This document shows positions 35,991-44,754 of a stretch of 64,000 nucleotides of DNA, piece after piece. Within the stretch, counting starts at the first letter, position 1; each line of letters starts with the position of its first letter. Source of the DNA: Acinetobacter courvalinii (GTDB lineage Bacteria; Pseudomonadota; Gammaproteobacteria; Pseudomonadales; Moraxellaceae); the NCBI RefSeq assembly GCF_014635545.1, contig NZ_BMDA01000001.1:760739-824738 (forward strand), given 5' to 3'. The position numbers were made by a program, and so were the translations under genes. The notes under the pieces were generated by a model. That model was not told the DNA's origin. It ran no database searches and saw only the letters and a list, made by a program, of their open reading frames with translations.

Positions 35991-36226
35991 TCTAAGTGAT
36001 TTAGCCGATTGTTAGTGTTCGACTATGCTCATAAATATCTGCTATGAATAAAAGAAGAGGTGTTGATTTAGCACCACCTGCTCAACAGAATCGTGCTGTT
36101 GCTGAAACATTGATAAAATTAATAATTTTTAATTGATTGATATTTATAAATAAAAAACATGGCATTCAATTTGTATTAACCACAGTGAAAGATAAATTGT
36201 GTTTAACAACAAATTTGGAGCAAAAC

Positions 36227-37582
36227 ATGAGTAGAAAAATTCGATTAGGTGCATTTATTCCAGCTACTGGACAACATGTCGCTGCATGGCGACATCCTGA
36301 ATCGCAACCGACCAAAGCAGTGGATTTTGATTTTATTAAAGAGCAGGTACAACTTGCTGAAAAAGGCTTATTTGATGCCTATTTCTTGGCAGATGGTCTC
36401 GCCGTTAATTTCGGACAAGCTGAGAAAACAGGCTATAGCGATAAAGTAGCGGGCTTTGAACCTGTCACCTTGTTCGCAGCTTTATCAACGGTGACCAAAC
36501 ATATTGGTTTTATTGCAACTGCATCAACCACCTATGAAGAACCGTATTTATTGGCGCGTAAATTTGCTTCTTTGGACCATCTCAGCCATGGTCGAGCAGG
36601 ATGGAATGTGGTGACCTCTGCTTCGGAAGCCGCTGCGGCCAATTTTGGTTATGAGCAACAGATTCCACATGCTGAGCGTTATGAGCGTGCGCAGGAATAT
36701 GTCGATTTGATTAAAAAACTGTGGGACAGCTGGGAAGATGATGCCTTTATTCATGATAAGGCATCAGGTGTGTTTTATGATCCTGAGAAAGTGCATAACC
36801 CGAATCATAAAGGTAAATACTACGCTGTAAAAGGTGCCTTGAATGTGCCTCGTACACCACAAGGTTATCCTGTGATTGTACAAGCGGGGCAGTCAGGGCC
36901 AGGACGTGATCTAGCAGCCCGTTATGCCGAAGTTATTTTTACCGCCAATCAAAAGCTGGAAGATGCACAAGAGTTTTACCGTGATGTAAAAAGTCGTTTG
37001 GCCAAATATGGGCGTTCAGCCGATGAACTTTTAATCTTGCCGGGCGTTTCTGCCTTTGTGGGTCGTACTGAAGAAGAAGCGCATGCCAAATACCAACAGC
37101 TTACGGATTTGATTCATCCAGAAGCAGGGCTTGCCTTACTGAGTGGTTTAAGTGGCGGCTTTGATTTTTCAGGCTATGATCTAGATGGCCCATTCCCTGA
37201 ATTGGGTGAAGGTCAAGGCATGGTGAGTCGTCCTGCTTTAATTGCAGACATTGCCAAGAAAAACAATTTCAGTATCCGTCAGCTGTATGAATGGGTGGCG
37301 GGTGCACGTGGACATTGGCAACTGATTGGTACCCCTGAGCAGATTGTTGATCAATTACAACAATGGTTTGAAAATGAAGCCGCGGATGGTTTCAATATTC
37401 TGCCACCGAGTACACCTACTGGGTTAAACGATTTTGTTGAATTGATTGTGCCAGAGCTACAACGCCGTGGCCTATTCCGTACCGAATATGAAGGCACGAC
37501 TTTACGTGAAAACCTAGGCTTGGCACGCCCAGAAAATCAATATGTCATTGCTCGACAAACTGAAAAAAACAAAGCCAGTTAA
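36227..37582 (+). CDS. LLM-class FMN-dependent monooxygenase (NtaA/SnaA/DszA type)
   Basis: A 451-residue flavin-dependent monooxygenase of the bacterial luciferase-like superfamily. The ATG at 36227 follows GGAG (36217-36220); upstream frame to 36137 is unsupported. The long length and the start I-R-L-G-A-F-I-P-A-T-G-Q-H-V-A-A-W-R-H-P with an L-D-H-L-S-H-G-R-A-G-W-N-V-V-T-S block place it with NtaA/SnaA/DszA enzymes, which use reduced FMN from a separate reductase. With sulfonate-type transporters and a TauD-type enzyme nearby, oxidation of an organosulfur compound is likely. No flavin reductase gene is adjacent. Confidence 0.85.
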   Translation: MSRKIRLGAFIPATGQHVAAWRHPESQPTKAVDFDFIKEQVQLAEKGLFDAYFLADGLAVNFGQAEKTGYSDKVAGFEPVTLFAALSTVTKHIGFIATASTTYEEPYLLARKFASLDHLSHGRAGWNVVTSASEAAAANFGYEQQIPHAERYERAQEYVDLIKKLWDSWEDDAFIHDKASGVFYDPEKVHNPNHKGKYYAVKGALNVPRTPQGYPVIVQAGQSGPGRDLAARYAEVIFTANQKLEDAQEFYRDVKSRLAKYGRSADELLILPGVSAFVGRTEEEAHAKYQQLTDLIHPEAGLALLSGLSGGFDFSGYDLDGPFPELGEGQGMVSRPALIADIAKKNNFSIRQLYEWVAGARGHWQLIGTPEQIVDQLQQWFENEAADGFNILPPSTPTGLNDFVELIVPELQRRGLFRTEYEGTTLRENLGLARPENQYVIARQTEKNKAS

Positions 37583-37615
37583 AATCATGTTAAAACTAAA
37601 TCATGAATCAAAGTA

Positions 37616-37645
37616 ACAAGAGTGACTTTTAAGCGTCACTCTTGT
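37616..37645 (+). other. Intercistronic stem-loop between the LLM monooxygenase and aldo-keto reductase genes
   Basis: A perfect 11-bp stem (ACAAGAGTGAC at 37616-37626, GTCACTCTTGT at 37635-37645) with an 8-nt loop and no T-run. It may stabilise or process the transcript, or terminate it inefficiently. Confidence 0.5.
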
Positions 37646-37671
37646 GTCATCACAATTGAATTGAGTGAAAA

Positions 37672-38721
37672 ATGCAATATAGAAAATTAGGTCAAACTGA
37701 TATTGATGTTAGTGTTATCGCCCTAGGTACCATGACTTGGGGTGAGCAGAATTCTGAATCCGAAGCGCATGAGCAGTTGGATTATGCTGTGGAGCATGGC
37801 GTAAATCTAATTGATACGGCTGAAATGTACCCCGTACCACCGAAACCAGAGACCCAAGGCTTAACTGAACAATATATTGGCACATGGTTAAAGCAGTCAC
37901 AGAAACGAGACCAAGTATTGATTGCAACCAAAGTGGTAGGTCGTTCAGGGAAATTAAGCCAAGCCTCGCATTTTCGTTCAGGTCAAACCAAGTTAGACCG
38001 AGCCAATATTGAAACTGCGTTACATGATAGTCTGAAACGTTTACAGACGGACTATGTTGATCTATATCAGCTTCATTGGTCTGATCGCAGTACCAATCAT
38101 TTTGGTGAATTGGGCTATACCCATGTCGAAAATGAAGACACGGTGCCAATTTTAGAAACCTTGACCGTTTTGTCTGAACTCGTTCAAGCAGGCAAGATTC
38201 GACATATTGGTTTATCCAATGAAACACCATGGGGCGTGAGTCAGTTTTTAAAGTATTCCGAATCATTGGGCTTAGCGCGGGTCGTTTCTATCCAAAATCC
38301 CTATAATTTATTGAACCGTAGTTTTGAGATTGGCAATGCTGAAATTGCAATCCGAGAGCAGGTAGGTTTACTGGCTTATTCACCTTTGGCTTTTGGTGCT
38401 TTGACAGGTAAATACTTAGATGGCGCACAACCAGCAGGCGCACGTTTAAGCTTATGGGAACGCTTTGCGCGTTATAAAGGTCAAGCATCTGAAGATGCAA
38501 TTCGTCGTTATGTCGCATTGGCTAAACAATATGATTTAGATCCTGCTCAGTTGGCTTTGGCTTATGTAAATAGTCGCCGTTTTGTCACCAGTAATATTAT
38601 TGGGGCGACCAATTTAAATCAGCTCAAAACCAATATTGAGAGTATTGACCTACAGTTAGCTGATGAGGTCATTCAGGGAATTGAGCAAATCCATCAAGCC
38701 CATCCTAATCCTGCACCTTAA
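37672..38721 (+). CDS. NADP(H)-dependent aldo-keto reductase (Tas-like)
   Basis: A 349-residue aldo-keto reductase. The catalytic tetrad is visible as Asp and Tyr in N-L-I-D-T-A-E-M-Y-P, Lys in I-A-T-K-V-V-G, and His in L-Y-Q-L-H-W-S-D-R. The length and the V-P-P-K-P-E-T-Q-G insertion match the Tas subfamily. It is 89 bp after the LLM gene and is followed by a strong terminator, so the pair is probably one unit. Its job in organosulfur use is unclear; reducing an aldehyde released by desulfonation is one possibility. Confidence 0.88.
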   Translation: MQYRKLGQTDIDVSVIALGTMTWGEQNSESEAHEQLDYAVEHGVNLIDTAEMYPVPPKPETQGLTEQYIGTWLKQSQKRDQVLIATKVVGRSGKLSQASHFRSGQTKLDRANIETALHDSLKRLQTDYVDLYQLHWSDRSTNHFGELGYTHVENEDTVPILETLTVLSELVQAGKIRHIGLSNETPWGVSQFLKYSESLGLARVVSIQNPYNLLNRSFEIGNAEIAIREQVGLLAYSPLAFGALTGKYLDGAQPAGARLSLWERFARYKGQASEDAIRRYVALAKQYDLDPAQLALAYVNSRRFVTSNIIGATNLNQLKTNIESIDLQLADEVIQGIEQIHQAHPNPAP

Positions 38722-38761
38722 GGCATAGATTATCTCCTACAATTCAATTTTCGTTTTGTTC

Positions 38762-38795
38762 AGGACAGTTGAGTCAATCCAACTGTCCTTTTTTA
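38762..38795 (+). terminator. Intrinsic terminator after the aldo-keto reductase gene
   Basis: Ten-base arms AGGACAGTTG (38762-38771) and CAACTGTCCT (38780-38789) with an 8-nt loop are followed by a long T-rich tract. It isolates this unit from the sigma-54 promoter downstream. Confidence 0.9.
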
Positions 38796-38958
38796 TTTTT
38801 AGAACAAAGCCACTGAGTCGGTATATCAAAAAATAAGAAATAAAAACCTTGAAATATGCTGTTTTGGTATAAGCAGGGTGTTGGAAAATCAACAGTGCTT
38901 CAACAGAGAGAAATAGGTGTATTTTTGCAAATATTAATAAAAACAATTATTTAATAGT

Positions 38959-38974
38959 TGGCATGCTGCTTGCA
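38959..38974 (+). promoter_or_regulatory. Sigma-54 (RpoN) promoter of the organosulfur transport operon
   Basis: The sequence TGGCATGCTGCTTGCA matches the consensus TGGCACG-N4-TTGCA at all but one position, with the GG and GC elements 10 bp apart as required. It lies 205 bp upstream of the predicted porin start, with transcription expected from about 38985. A sigma-54 activator is encoded at 48744 in the same gene group. Confidence 0.75.
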
Positions 38975-39028
38975 AAGATCAAAGTATATAAATCAAAGAT
39001 TGATTTTATGCAGGCTGAGGAGCACAGG

Positions 39029-39061
39029 ATGAAGATGTTGCGTTGTTGTATGGAAAGTTAA
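39029..39061 (+). CDS. Putative 10-codon leader peptide with adjacent cysteines
   Basis: A short ORF encoding M-K-M-L-R-C-C-M-E-S lies about 45 nt after the predicted sigma-54 transcription start, behind a GAGGAGCACAGG-type ribosome-binding site. The Cys-Cys pair, ahead of a sulfur-acquisition operon and a stem-loop, suggests translation-coupled sensing of charged tRNA-Cys. This is inference from position and composition; no known family is claimed. Confidence 0.4.
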   Translation: MKMLRCCMES

Positions 39062-39104
39062 TTTCTCTCTCATTTTTTAATTCATTTAGTTCGAATCTTT
39101 TTCA

Positions 39105-39141
39105 GTGTGATTGCTTATTCAGTCACACACAGGATTTTTTT
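39105..39141 (+). promoter_or_regulatory. Attenuator-like stem-loop in the porin leader
   Basis: The arms GTGTGATTG (39105-39113) and CAGTCACAC (39120-39128) form a 9-bp stem (one G-T pair) with a 6-nt loop. A run of seven T (39135-39141) follows after a 6-nt gap. The gap is longer than in an ideal terminator, so premature termination would be inefficient or conditional. Confidence 0.4.
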
Positions 39142-39179
39142 ACTCAAATTTTATGGTTTTAGTTTTAGGGGTTTTATTG

Positions 39180-40676
39180 GTGAAAAAACATGATCTCTCT
39201 TTATCGATTGCTTTGAGCATTGCAACATTTTTGGGAAGCGGCACAGCTCAAGCAGCAGAAGATATTGATACAACATTAGCGCAATTACAGGCGCAATTGA
39301 CTGCTCTACAGCAGCAGGTCAATGCATTAAAGCAAAAGAAGCAAGCTTCAACGGAGCTGAGTGAGACAACGCAACTTGCAGCCCAAGACGATGCATCGGC
39401 AGAGTCTCAGGAAGAAAGTACGGAGCATAGTTTTGCCACTCAAAGTGAGCTGGCGGGTTTCCGAAGTGATTTAGAAAACTATAAATATGATCAATCACGC
39501 CAATATGAGCGTACTTCGGTGAAATCAACCCGAGATACAACCTTGTATGGCACGGTACAAGTTCGCGCACAAGCACAAAGTCGAGATACCTCTGCTGGGA
39601 ATCCTGCACCTGTTACACCACGTCGTAATACGTTTGATATCCCTACGGCTTTATTTGGGGTAAGAGGAAATTTATATCGAGATTATAAGGAAGGTAAAAA
39701 CTTAGATTACCAATTGTCTTTTAGCTACGGCAAGCGTACGGGTACAGCAGGCAGTGCCAGTGATTTGAACTTGGCTGATGCTTTTTTACGCTATAACTTT
39801 ACTTCAACCAATGGTGGCCCTGAAGTCCCACGTTTAAACGTGACGCTGGGGCAACAATTGATTCCCTTTGGCTTAGACCCACAATCTCCAGAGGATTTAC
39901 GACCAACCATTAATGTTGCAACAGGACTGGCGCAATTGGGTCTATTCAATCGCCAGACCGGTCTGATAGTTCGTGGTGATGTAAAACCCTTTGTTGATTA
40001 TTCATCAAACTATCGAGCACCGTTATTTGAGTATGCTTTGGGTGTGGTCAATGGCAATGGCACCAATAAAGTCGATGACAATGACAAGAAAGATTATATC
40101 GGACGGGTGGCTTTCACTTTACCTGTTGATTATGCCAGTTGGTTCCGTGAGTTGAAATTTGGTGCTTCCTATCTCAAAGGCAGTAAAAACGTCATCGCAG
40201 GCAGTAATGTTCTCGATGGTAACGGTCGCAATGATCGTCTGGGCTTCGATATCTACTATAACCATGCACCGTTTGGCGTGACTTATGAATATGTCAAAGG
40301 ACTCAGTGATTATGCAACTGCGACAGGTTCAACCTCAGAAGTAAAGTCTGAAGGGCATACCGCAACGCTATTTTATACCTTTGGCGATCAATTTTATAAC
40401 AGTGTGAAATCCGTCGCGAAGTTTGATGACTTCTGGCCGAAATCCATTCAGAGCTTCTATCGCTATGACAGTTACAACCCGAACAAAGGTGGAGATGTCG
40501 TTGGTATTGCAGGTCATGGTCTAGGCAAAGTCGATATTCATACCTTAGGTCTAAATTTCTTCTTCGCCCAAACCACAAAATTCCAATTAGGGCTGAATCG
40601 CTGGAGCTATGACCACGAGACAGCTGCGCAAAAAGACTTTTCGGAAGTACAAGCGCAATTCCAATACACCTTTTAA
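39180..40676 (+). CDS. DcaP-like outer-membrane porin
   Basis: A 498-residue outer-membrane channel. The start is taken as the GTG at 39180, with AGGGG (39165-39169) upstream and a clean signal peptide (K-K-H-D then a hydrophobic stretch, cleavage after A-Q-A); an upstream frame to 39111 runs through the leader hairpin. After cleavage comes a coiled coil (about residues 30-55, repeated L-Q-A-Q-L/L-Q-Q-Q-V heptads), as in the trimeric DcaP porin, then a beta-barrel ending in F-Q-Y-T-F with a terminal Phe for BAM recognition. As first gene of the transport operon, it probably admits the anionic sulfur compound. Confidence 0.87.
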   Translation: MKKHDLSLSIALSIATFLGSGTAQAAEDIDTTLAQLQAQLTALQQQVNALKQKKQASTELSETTQLAAQDDASAESQEESTEHSFATQSELAGFRSDLENYKYDQSRQYERTSVKSTRDTTLYGTVQVRAQAQSRDTSAGNPAPVTPRRNTFDIPTALFGVRGNLYRDYKEGKNLDYQLSFSYGKRTGTAGSASDLNLADAFLRYNFTSTNGGPEVPRLNVTLGQQLIPFGLDPQSPEDLRPTINVATGLAQLGLFNRQTGLIVRGDVKPFVDYSSNYRAPLFEYALGVVNGNGTNKVDDNDKKDYIGRVAFTLPVDYASWFRELKFGASYLKGSKNVIAGSNVLDGNGRNDRLGFDIYYNHAPFGVTYEYVKGLSDYATATGSTSEVKSEGHTATLFYTFGDQFYNSVKSVAKFDDFWPKSIQSFYRYDSYNPNKGGDVVGIAGHGLGKVDIHTLGLNFFFAQTTKFQLGLNRWSYDHETAAQKDFSEVQAQFQYTF

Positions 40677-40700
40677 TGTTCCAATATGAGTAATGACACA

Positions 40701-41768
40701 ATGAAATTTTTAACCAAACAGTTATTTATCGGGGCAGCGGCAGGTTTGCTGGTTGCTACCAGTTTCTCAGTTTTTGCTGAAACCAATCCCACAGAAATTC
40801 GACTGGGGGTTCCCGGTGCAGGCGTAGGCGGAAAACCCAAAGTTGGGGGGAGTGCTTATGCCAGTGCCAATCTACGCGGCATTTTGGAAAAAGAATTTGC
40901 CAAAGACGGCATCAAGGTGAAATGGTCATTCTTTCCAGGTGCGGGACCCGCGCTAAATGAAGCTTTAGCCAATAAAAAGGTCGATTTTGGTATTGGGCAT
41001 GGTGATTTACCTTCAATTGTCGGACGTTCAACAGGTTTGAAATCCAAACTGTTATTTGTGACAGGGCGTTTTGGACCGGTGTATTTTGCAGTGCCATCAG
41101 ATTCAGGCGCGAAAAGCCTGGCGGATTTAAAAGGCAAAACCATTTCTGTGTTTAAAGGGACTAACCAACAATTGATCCTCGGTCGCTTATTACGGAAATA
41201 TGGTTTTACTGAAAAAGATTTCCGTGTGATTAGTCAGGACTTTTATTCAGCTCAAACCTCACTGTCGACAGGTGATATTGATGGTTTGATTACCAGTCCA
41301 TGGACATTAGAAGCACGTGGTGTGGCAAAGCGTATTTTAGAAGTACGTAAAGATCCAAATCTGAATGGCCCATTGGTGGCATGGGTGAGTGAGGATTTTG
41401 AGAAGAAATACCCCCAAATTGTGCAGCGTGTGGTGACCACGTTTATTAAAGATAACGTGTGGAGCTCCGATGAAAAGAATCGTGATACCCAGTACAAGTT
41501 ATGGGCTCAAAGTGGCGTGCCTTATCTAGACTATAAAAAAGACTGGGATGATTACTCGCTGAAAGATCGTAACTCACCATATTTTGATGATTATGCGGTG
41601 AATTCTTTAAAGAAATCGGTTCAGCAATCAATTGATTACAGACTGATTCGCCGTCCAGTGGATGTGGATTCTTGGATTGAACCGAAGTATCTCAATACCG
41701 CGATTCAAGAACTCAAACTAGAAAACTTCTGGCCAAAATTTGATGTAAACGGCAACCGTAAAAAGTAA
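40701..41768 (+). CDS. Periplasmic ABC substrate-binding protein (sulfonate/NMT1-like) 1
   Basis: A periplasmic binding protein of the SsuA/TauA/NMT1 superfamily, 355 residues from the ATG at 40701 (M-K-F-L-T-K-Q-L-F); an in-frame ATG at 40686 would add five residues. The signal peptide is cleaved after V-F-A. The fold signature includes L-A-D-L-K-G-K-T-I-S-V-F-K-G-T-N in the first lobe. It is 24 bp after the porin gene and the only non-lipidated binding protein of the three here. It is less similar to the two lipoproteins at 44755 and 47583, so probably has a different ligand. Confidence 0.87.
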   Translation: MKFLTKQLFIGAAAGLLVATSFSVFAETNPTEIRLGVPGAGVGGKPKVGGSAYASANLRGILEKEFAKDGIKVKWSFFPGAGPALNEALANKKVDFGIGHGDLPSIVGRSTGLKSKLLFVTGRFGPVYFAVPSDSGAKSLADLKGKTISVFKGTNQQLILGRLLRKYGFTEKDFRVISQDFYSAQTSLSTGDIDGLITSPWTLEARGVAKRILEVRKDPNLNGPLVAWVSEDFEKKYPQIVQRVVTTFIKDNVWSSDEKNRDTQYKLWAQSGVPYLDYKKDWDDYSLKDRNSPYFDDYAVNSLKKSVQQSIDYRLIRRPVDVDSWIEPKYLNTAIQELKLENFWPKFDVNGNRKK

Positions 41769-41784
41769 TTGTGATTTGGGTTAG

Positions 41785-41808
41785 GCCAAGGGCGTGTATG
41801 CCTTTGGC
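41785..41808 (+). other. Stem-loop between binding protein 1 and the MFS gene
   Basis: The arms GCCAAGGGC (41785-41793) and GCCTTTGGC (41800-41808) pair over 9 bp (one G-T) with a 6-nt loop and no T-run. A processing or stability element that could raise the amount of the upstream porin and binding protein message is plausible. Confidence 0.45.
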
Positions 41809-41845
41809 AAGCCAGTTTATTTGTTCACTATTTTAGGAATGACCT

Positions 41846-43099
41846 ATGCGTCAGGAATCGGTTGCTCAGGTTGAATTGGGTCAAGGGCACTTTGTATTGG
41901 GCTTTATTGGCTTGGCATTGTGTGCAGGCCTGGGCATTGGGATTGCGAAAATCGTCACTTCTTTATATGCAGTGCAGTTAGCCGCAAATGAATTTGAAAT
42001 GGGACTGATCGCCGCAGTACAGAGTTTAGGTATTTTGCTGATCGGATTGCCAATTGGCTTGTTAGTACAACGCTATGGACCTAAGACAATGTTTGTAGTA
42101 GGGAGTTTTCTCGCAGCGGTGGTGTATGTCACCGTGCCATTTTATCCAGCGGTTTGGTCTCTGATTTTAGCTACTTTCTTGGTTGGGTTATGCATGCCGA
42201 TGCGGTTTGTTTCACTCAATACAGTCTATATGCAGCATTTAAAAAGTATAGGTGCGGCTCGGGCGGGATGGTTTAGAGGCACGCATATGATGGGATTCTT
42301 TCTGGTTGGCCCTTTACTGGCAGTGAGCTTGGTAAGTGCGGTGGGATTTTCAGGCGCGTTTTGGTGGATTGCTGGACTTTTTGTTTTACCGATATTGTTT
42401 GCACCCTTGGCCTTTGGTGCAGGCCCAACTGAAATTAATCAGGCAGAGCGGGACGAGGCATTTAGCCTTGCTGTAATTGCCAAGCAATTGGTTTTATTAA
42501 AGCAAGATCAGGCTTTACGTCGCACCAGTTTGATTGAAATGGCGAGCAATGCGGTGATGGCGTACTACGGCTTTTTTATTATTGTTATTGCAATCAAGGA
42601 TTTTGGTTTGAGTGAAACGATTGCTGCCAGTTTGGTGACGCTACAGGGAGCTGTGTTTGTCGTAGCCTTATTTACGACGGGAGCTTTGCTGACACGATGG
42701 GGAATAAAACGCTTTTATCAAACGGGTTTTGCTTTTGTTGCGGTGGCATCTGTGATGTTGGGTATACCTAAAATTTCCATGCTGCTTTGGGTGGGTGCTG
42801 TGATTCTGGGCTTGGGTCTCGCGATGCTGCATATCGTCAATTTCACCATGTTTGCCAATGTGGGTGAACGCTTGGGAATGGCAAAGGTTTCAGGATTAAC
42901 CGCGATGGCAGGACCAGCGGGTGCGTTATTGGGAAGTATTGTGGGAGGCTGGTTGGGTCATTACTGGGGCTTACAGTCGATGTTTCTTATTTCAGCGGTT
43001 TTATTTGGCGGGCTGATCGGTTTTTCTCAACAACTTACACAAGTTTTTATAGCACCGCCGCTAGAGATTGAAATGTATTCAGAAATAGAGGGTCAATAA
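41846..43099 (+). CDS. Major facilitator superfamily transporter
   Basis: A 417-residue MFS carrier with about 12 membrane helices. The loop between helices 2 and 3 (G-L-L-V-Q-R-Y-G-P-K) follows the MFS pattern. It lies inside the ABC transporter operon, one base before the next permease gene starts, so it is co-transcribed. Substrate and direction are unknown; it could import a second organosulfur compound or export a product such as sulfite or a desulfonated carbon skeleton. Confidence 0.87.
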   Translation: MRQESVAQVELGQGHFVLGFIGLALCAGLGIGIAKIVTSLYAVQLAANEFEMGLIAAVQSLGILLIGLPIGLLVQRYGPKTMFVVGSFLAAVVYVTVPFYPAVWSLILATFLVGLCMPMRFVSLNTVYMQHLKSIGAARAGWFRGTHMMGFFLVGPLLAVSLVSAVGFSGAFWWIAGLFVLPILFAPLAFGAGPTEINQAERDEAFSLAVIAKQLVLLKQDQALRRTSLIEMASNAVMAYYGFFIIVIAIKDFGLSETIAASLVTLQGAVFVVALFTTGALLTRWGIKRFYQTGFAFVAVASVMLGIPKISMLLWVGAVILGLGLAMLHIVNFTMFANVGERLGMAKVSGLTAMAGPAGALLGSIVGGWLGHYWGLQSMFLISAVLFGGLIGFSQQLTQVFIAPPLEIEMYSEIEGQ

Positions 43100-43100
43100 A

Positions 43101-43940
43101 ATGAGTAGTATCGAAACTCAATTAGAAAATGAACACACTTGGCAGCGAATCAATTTAGCCCCTTATTTCAAGCAAATTGGCCTATGGGCAGTTCGTATTG
43201 TATTAGCTTTGGTTTTACCTGCGATTGCATTGGCGGTTTGGCATTATGCCTTTCAGAGGCAATGGTTACCTGAACAAATTTTACCTAGCCCAGCCTTAGT
43301 TTGGCAAACCACGTTGGAGCTGATTGATACGCATGAGTTACAGGATAATTTATGGATTAGCCTAAAACGAGTTGCTTGGAGTGTTTTGGTCGGGGGCAGC
43401 GTCGGGTTGTTCTTGGGTTTCCTCATCGGATTATCACGTATCGCACACAAGTTTATTTATCCAACTTTTAATCTGATTGCGCAATTTCCAGTGATTGGCT
43501 GGATTCCATTACTGATGATTTTTTTGGGTATTGATGAAAGCCTAAAAATTGCAGCAATTTCACTGGCGGTATTTGTTCCTGTGCTCGTTGCGACCTATCG
43601 CAGTGTTTTGACTGTGCCTCCGCATTTATTAGAAGTCTCGCAGGTGTATCGCTTTAGTGCGTGGCAGCGATTTCGCCGTGTCATTTTGCCTTCTGCTTTG
43701 CCAAATATTGTCAGTGGTTTACGCCAAGGGATTATGCAAGCGTGGCTGTCACTGGTTTTTGTCGAACTGTTAGCCAGTAGTGAAGGAATTGGTTACCTCA
43801 TCGTGTGGGGACGGCAACTGATCCAACCTGACATTATTTTTATGGCTGTCATTGTGATCGGGATTGTTGGTTTTGTTTTAGATCATATTTTGGGCTGGGT
43901 TGAACGCTGGTTTAGCCATTGGCAACGCAGTGCATTTTAA
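43101..43940 (+). CDS. ABC transporter permease (SsuC/TauC type) 1
   Basis: A 279-residue inner-membrane permease with about six helices and the BPD_transp_1 cytoplasmic EAA loop (E-V-S-Q-V-Y-R-F-S-A-W-Q-R-F-R-R-V-I-L-P) that docks the ATPase. It starts two bases after the MFS stop and precedes a second permease, suggesting the two may form a heterodimer or belong to two systems sharing an ATPase. Confidence 0.9.
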   Translation: MSSIETQLENEHTWQRINLAPYFKQIGLWAVRIVLALVLPAIALAVWHYAFQRQWLPEQILPSPALVWQTTLELIDTHELQDNLWISLKRVAWSVLVGGSVGLFLGFLIGLSRIAHKFIYPTFNLIAQFPVIGWIPLLMIFLGIDESLKIAAISLAVFVPVLVATYRSVLTVPPHLLEVSQVYRFSAWQRFRRVILPSALPNIVSGLRQGIMQAWLSLVFVELLASSEGIGYLIVWGRQLIQPDIIFMAVIVIGIVGFVLDHILGWVERWFSHWQRSAF

Positions 43941-43953
43941 AGGGGGATTGAAT

Positions 43954-44742
43954 ATGTCTATTAGGTCTACATCAAAACCAAGATTTAATTTTAATTATTT
44001 AAACGTTTACGGCTTGGTGCTCCCGATTGCTTTCATTGTATTGTGGGCGATTGGATCCAAGTTGAATTGGGTCAATCCTAAACTCATTCCAGCACCATTT
44101 GAAGTGGTGCAGATTGCAATTCATCAATTTCAGCAGCAAGAGTTTTGGACAGGTCTCGGTGCAAGCTTGTTCCGTGATCTGACGGGGTTTGTCTTGGGCA
44201 GCATTCTAGCCATTACTTTTGGCATTGTCGTGGGCGTCTCACGCTGGGCCAATTATTTATTTTTACCTAGTTTTAATGTGTTGCGGCAAATTTCTTTGTT
44301 TGCTTGGTTACCGTTAATCACCACTTTTTTGGATTATGGCAATAGTGCAAAAATCTTATTTATCGTGCTTTCCGTCTTTTATCCCGTGGCCTTACATACC
44401 ATCGATGGGGTAAGACAAATTCCATTGCATCAATACGAAGTTGCCAAAGTCTATCAATTCAATGCTTGGCAGACCTTGAGCAAACTGATTTTACCTGCGG
44501 CAGCCAGCCAAATCTTTTTGGGCTTACAACTCGGTTTGATTTTCGCTTGGGTGGCGACCATCGGGGCAGAGTTTCTGTTGGCAAATTATGGTGTTGGACT
44601 GGGCAATATCGTGATTCGAGGACGTGCTGCGTTAGATGTTGGTCTGATTGTATTTGGCTTAATCGTGATTGGTTTTATCGGTGTGGCGTGGAATAGCTTA
44701 GCCAATTTAGCTGAGCGTCGTATTTTGGTTTGGCGTCGTTAG
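43954..44742 (+). CDS. ABC transporter permease (SsuC/TauC type) 2
   Basis: A 262-residue permease. The ATG at 43954 follows a strong AGGGGG (43941-43946); the longer frame from 43900 overlaps the previous gene and is rejected. It has about six membrane helices and an EAA loop (E-V-A-K-V-Y-Q-F-N-A-W-Q-T-L-S-K-L-I-L-P) nearly parallel to that of permease 1, consistent with duplication. Confidence 0.9.
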   Translation: MSIRSTSKPRFNFNYLNVYGLVLPIAFIVLWAIGSKLNWVNPKLIPAPFEVVQIAIHQFQQQEFWTGLGASLFRDLTGFVLGSILAITFGIVVGVSRWANYLFLPSFNVLRQISLFAWLPLITTFLDYGNSAKILFIVLSVFYPVALHTIDGVRQIPLHQYEVAKVYQFNAWQTLSKLILPAAASQIFLGLQLGLIFAWVATIGAEFLLANYGVGLGNIVIRGRAALDVGLIVFGLIVIGFIGVAWNSLANLAERRILVWRR

Positions 44743-44754
44743 GAGAATAATAAA

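Noticed and set aside
36070-36110. TAGCACCACCTGCTC as a possible sigma-54 promoter before the LLM monooxygenase gene
   Set aside because: The -24 GG is absent and spacing to GC is 8 rather than 10 bp, so it does not meet the requirement.
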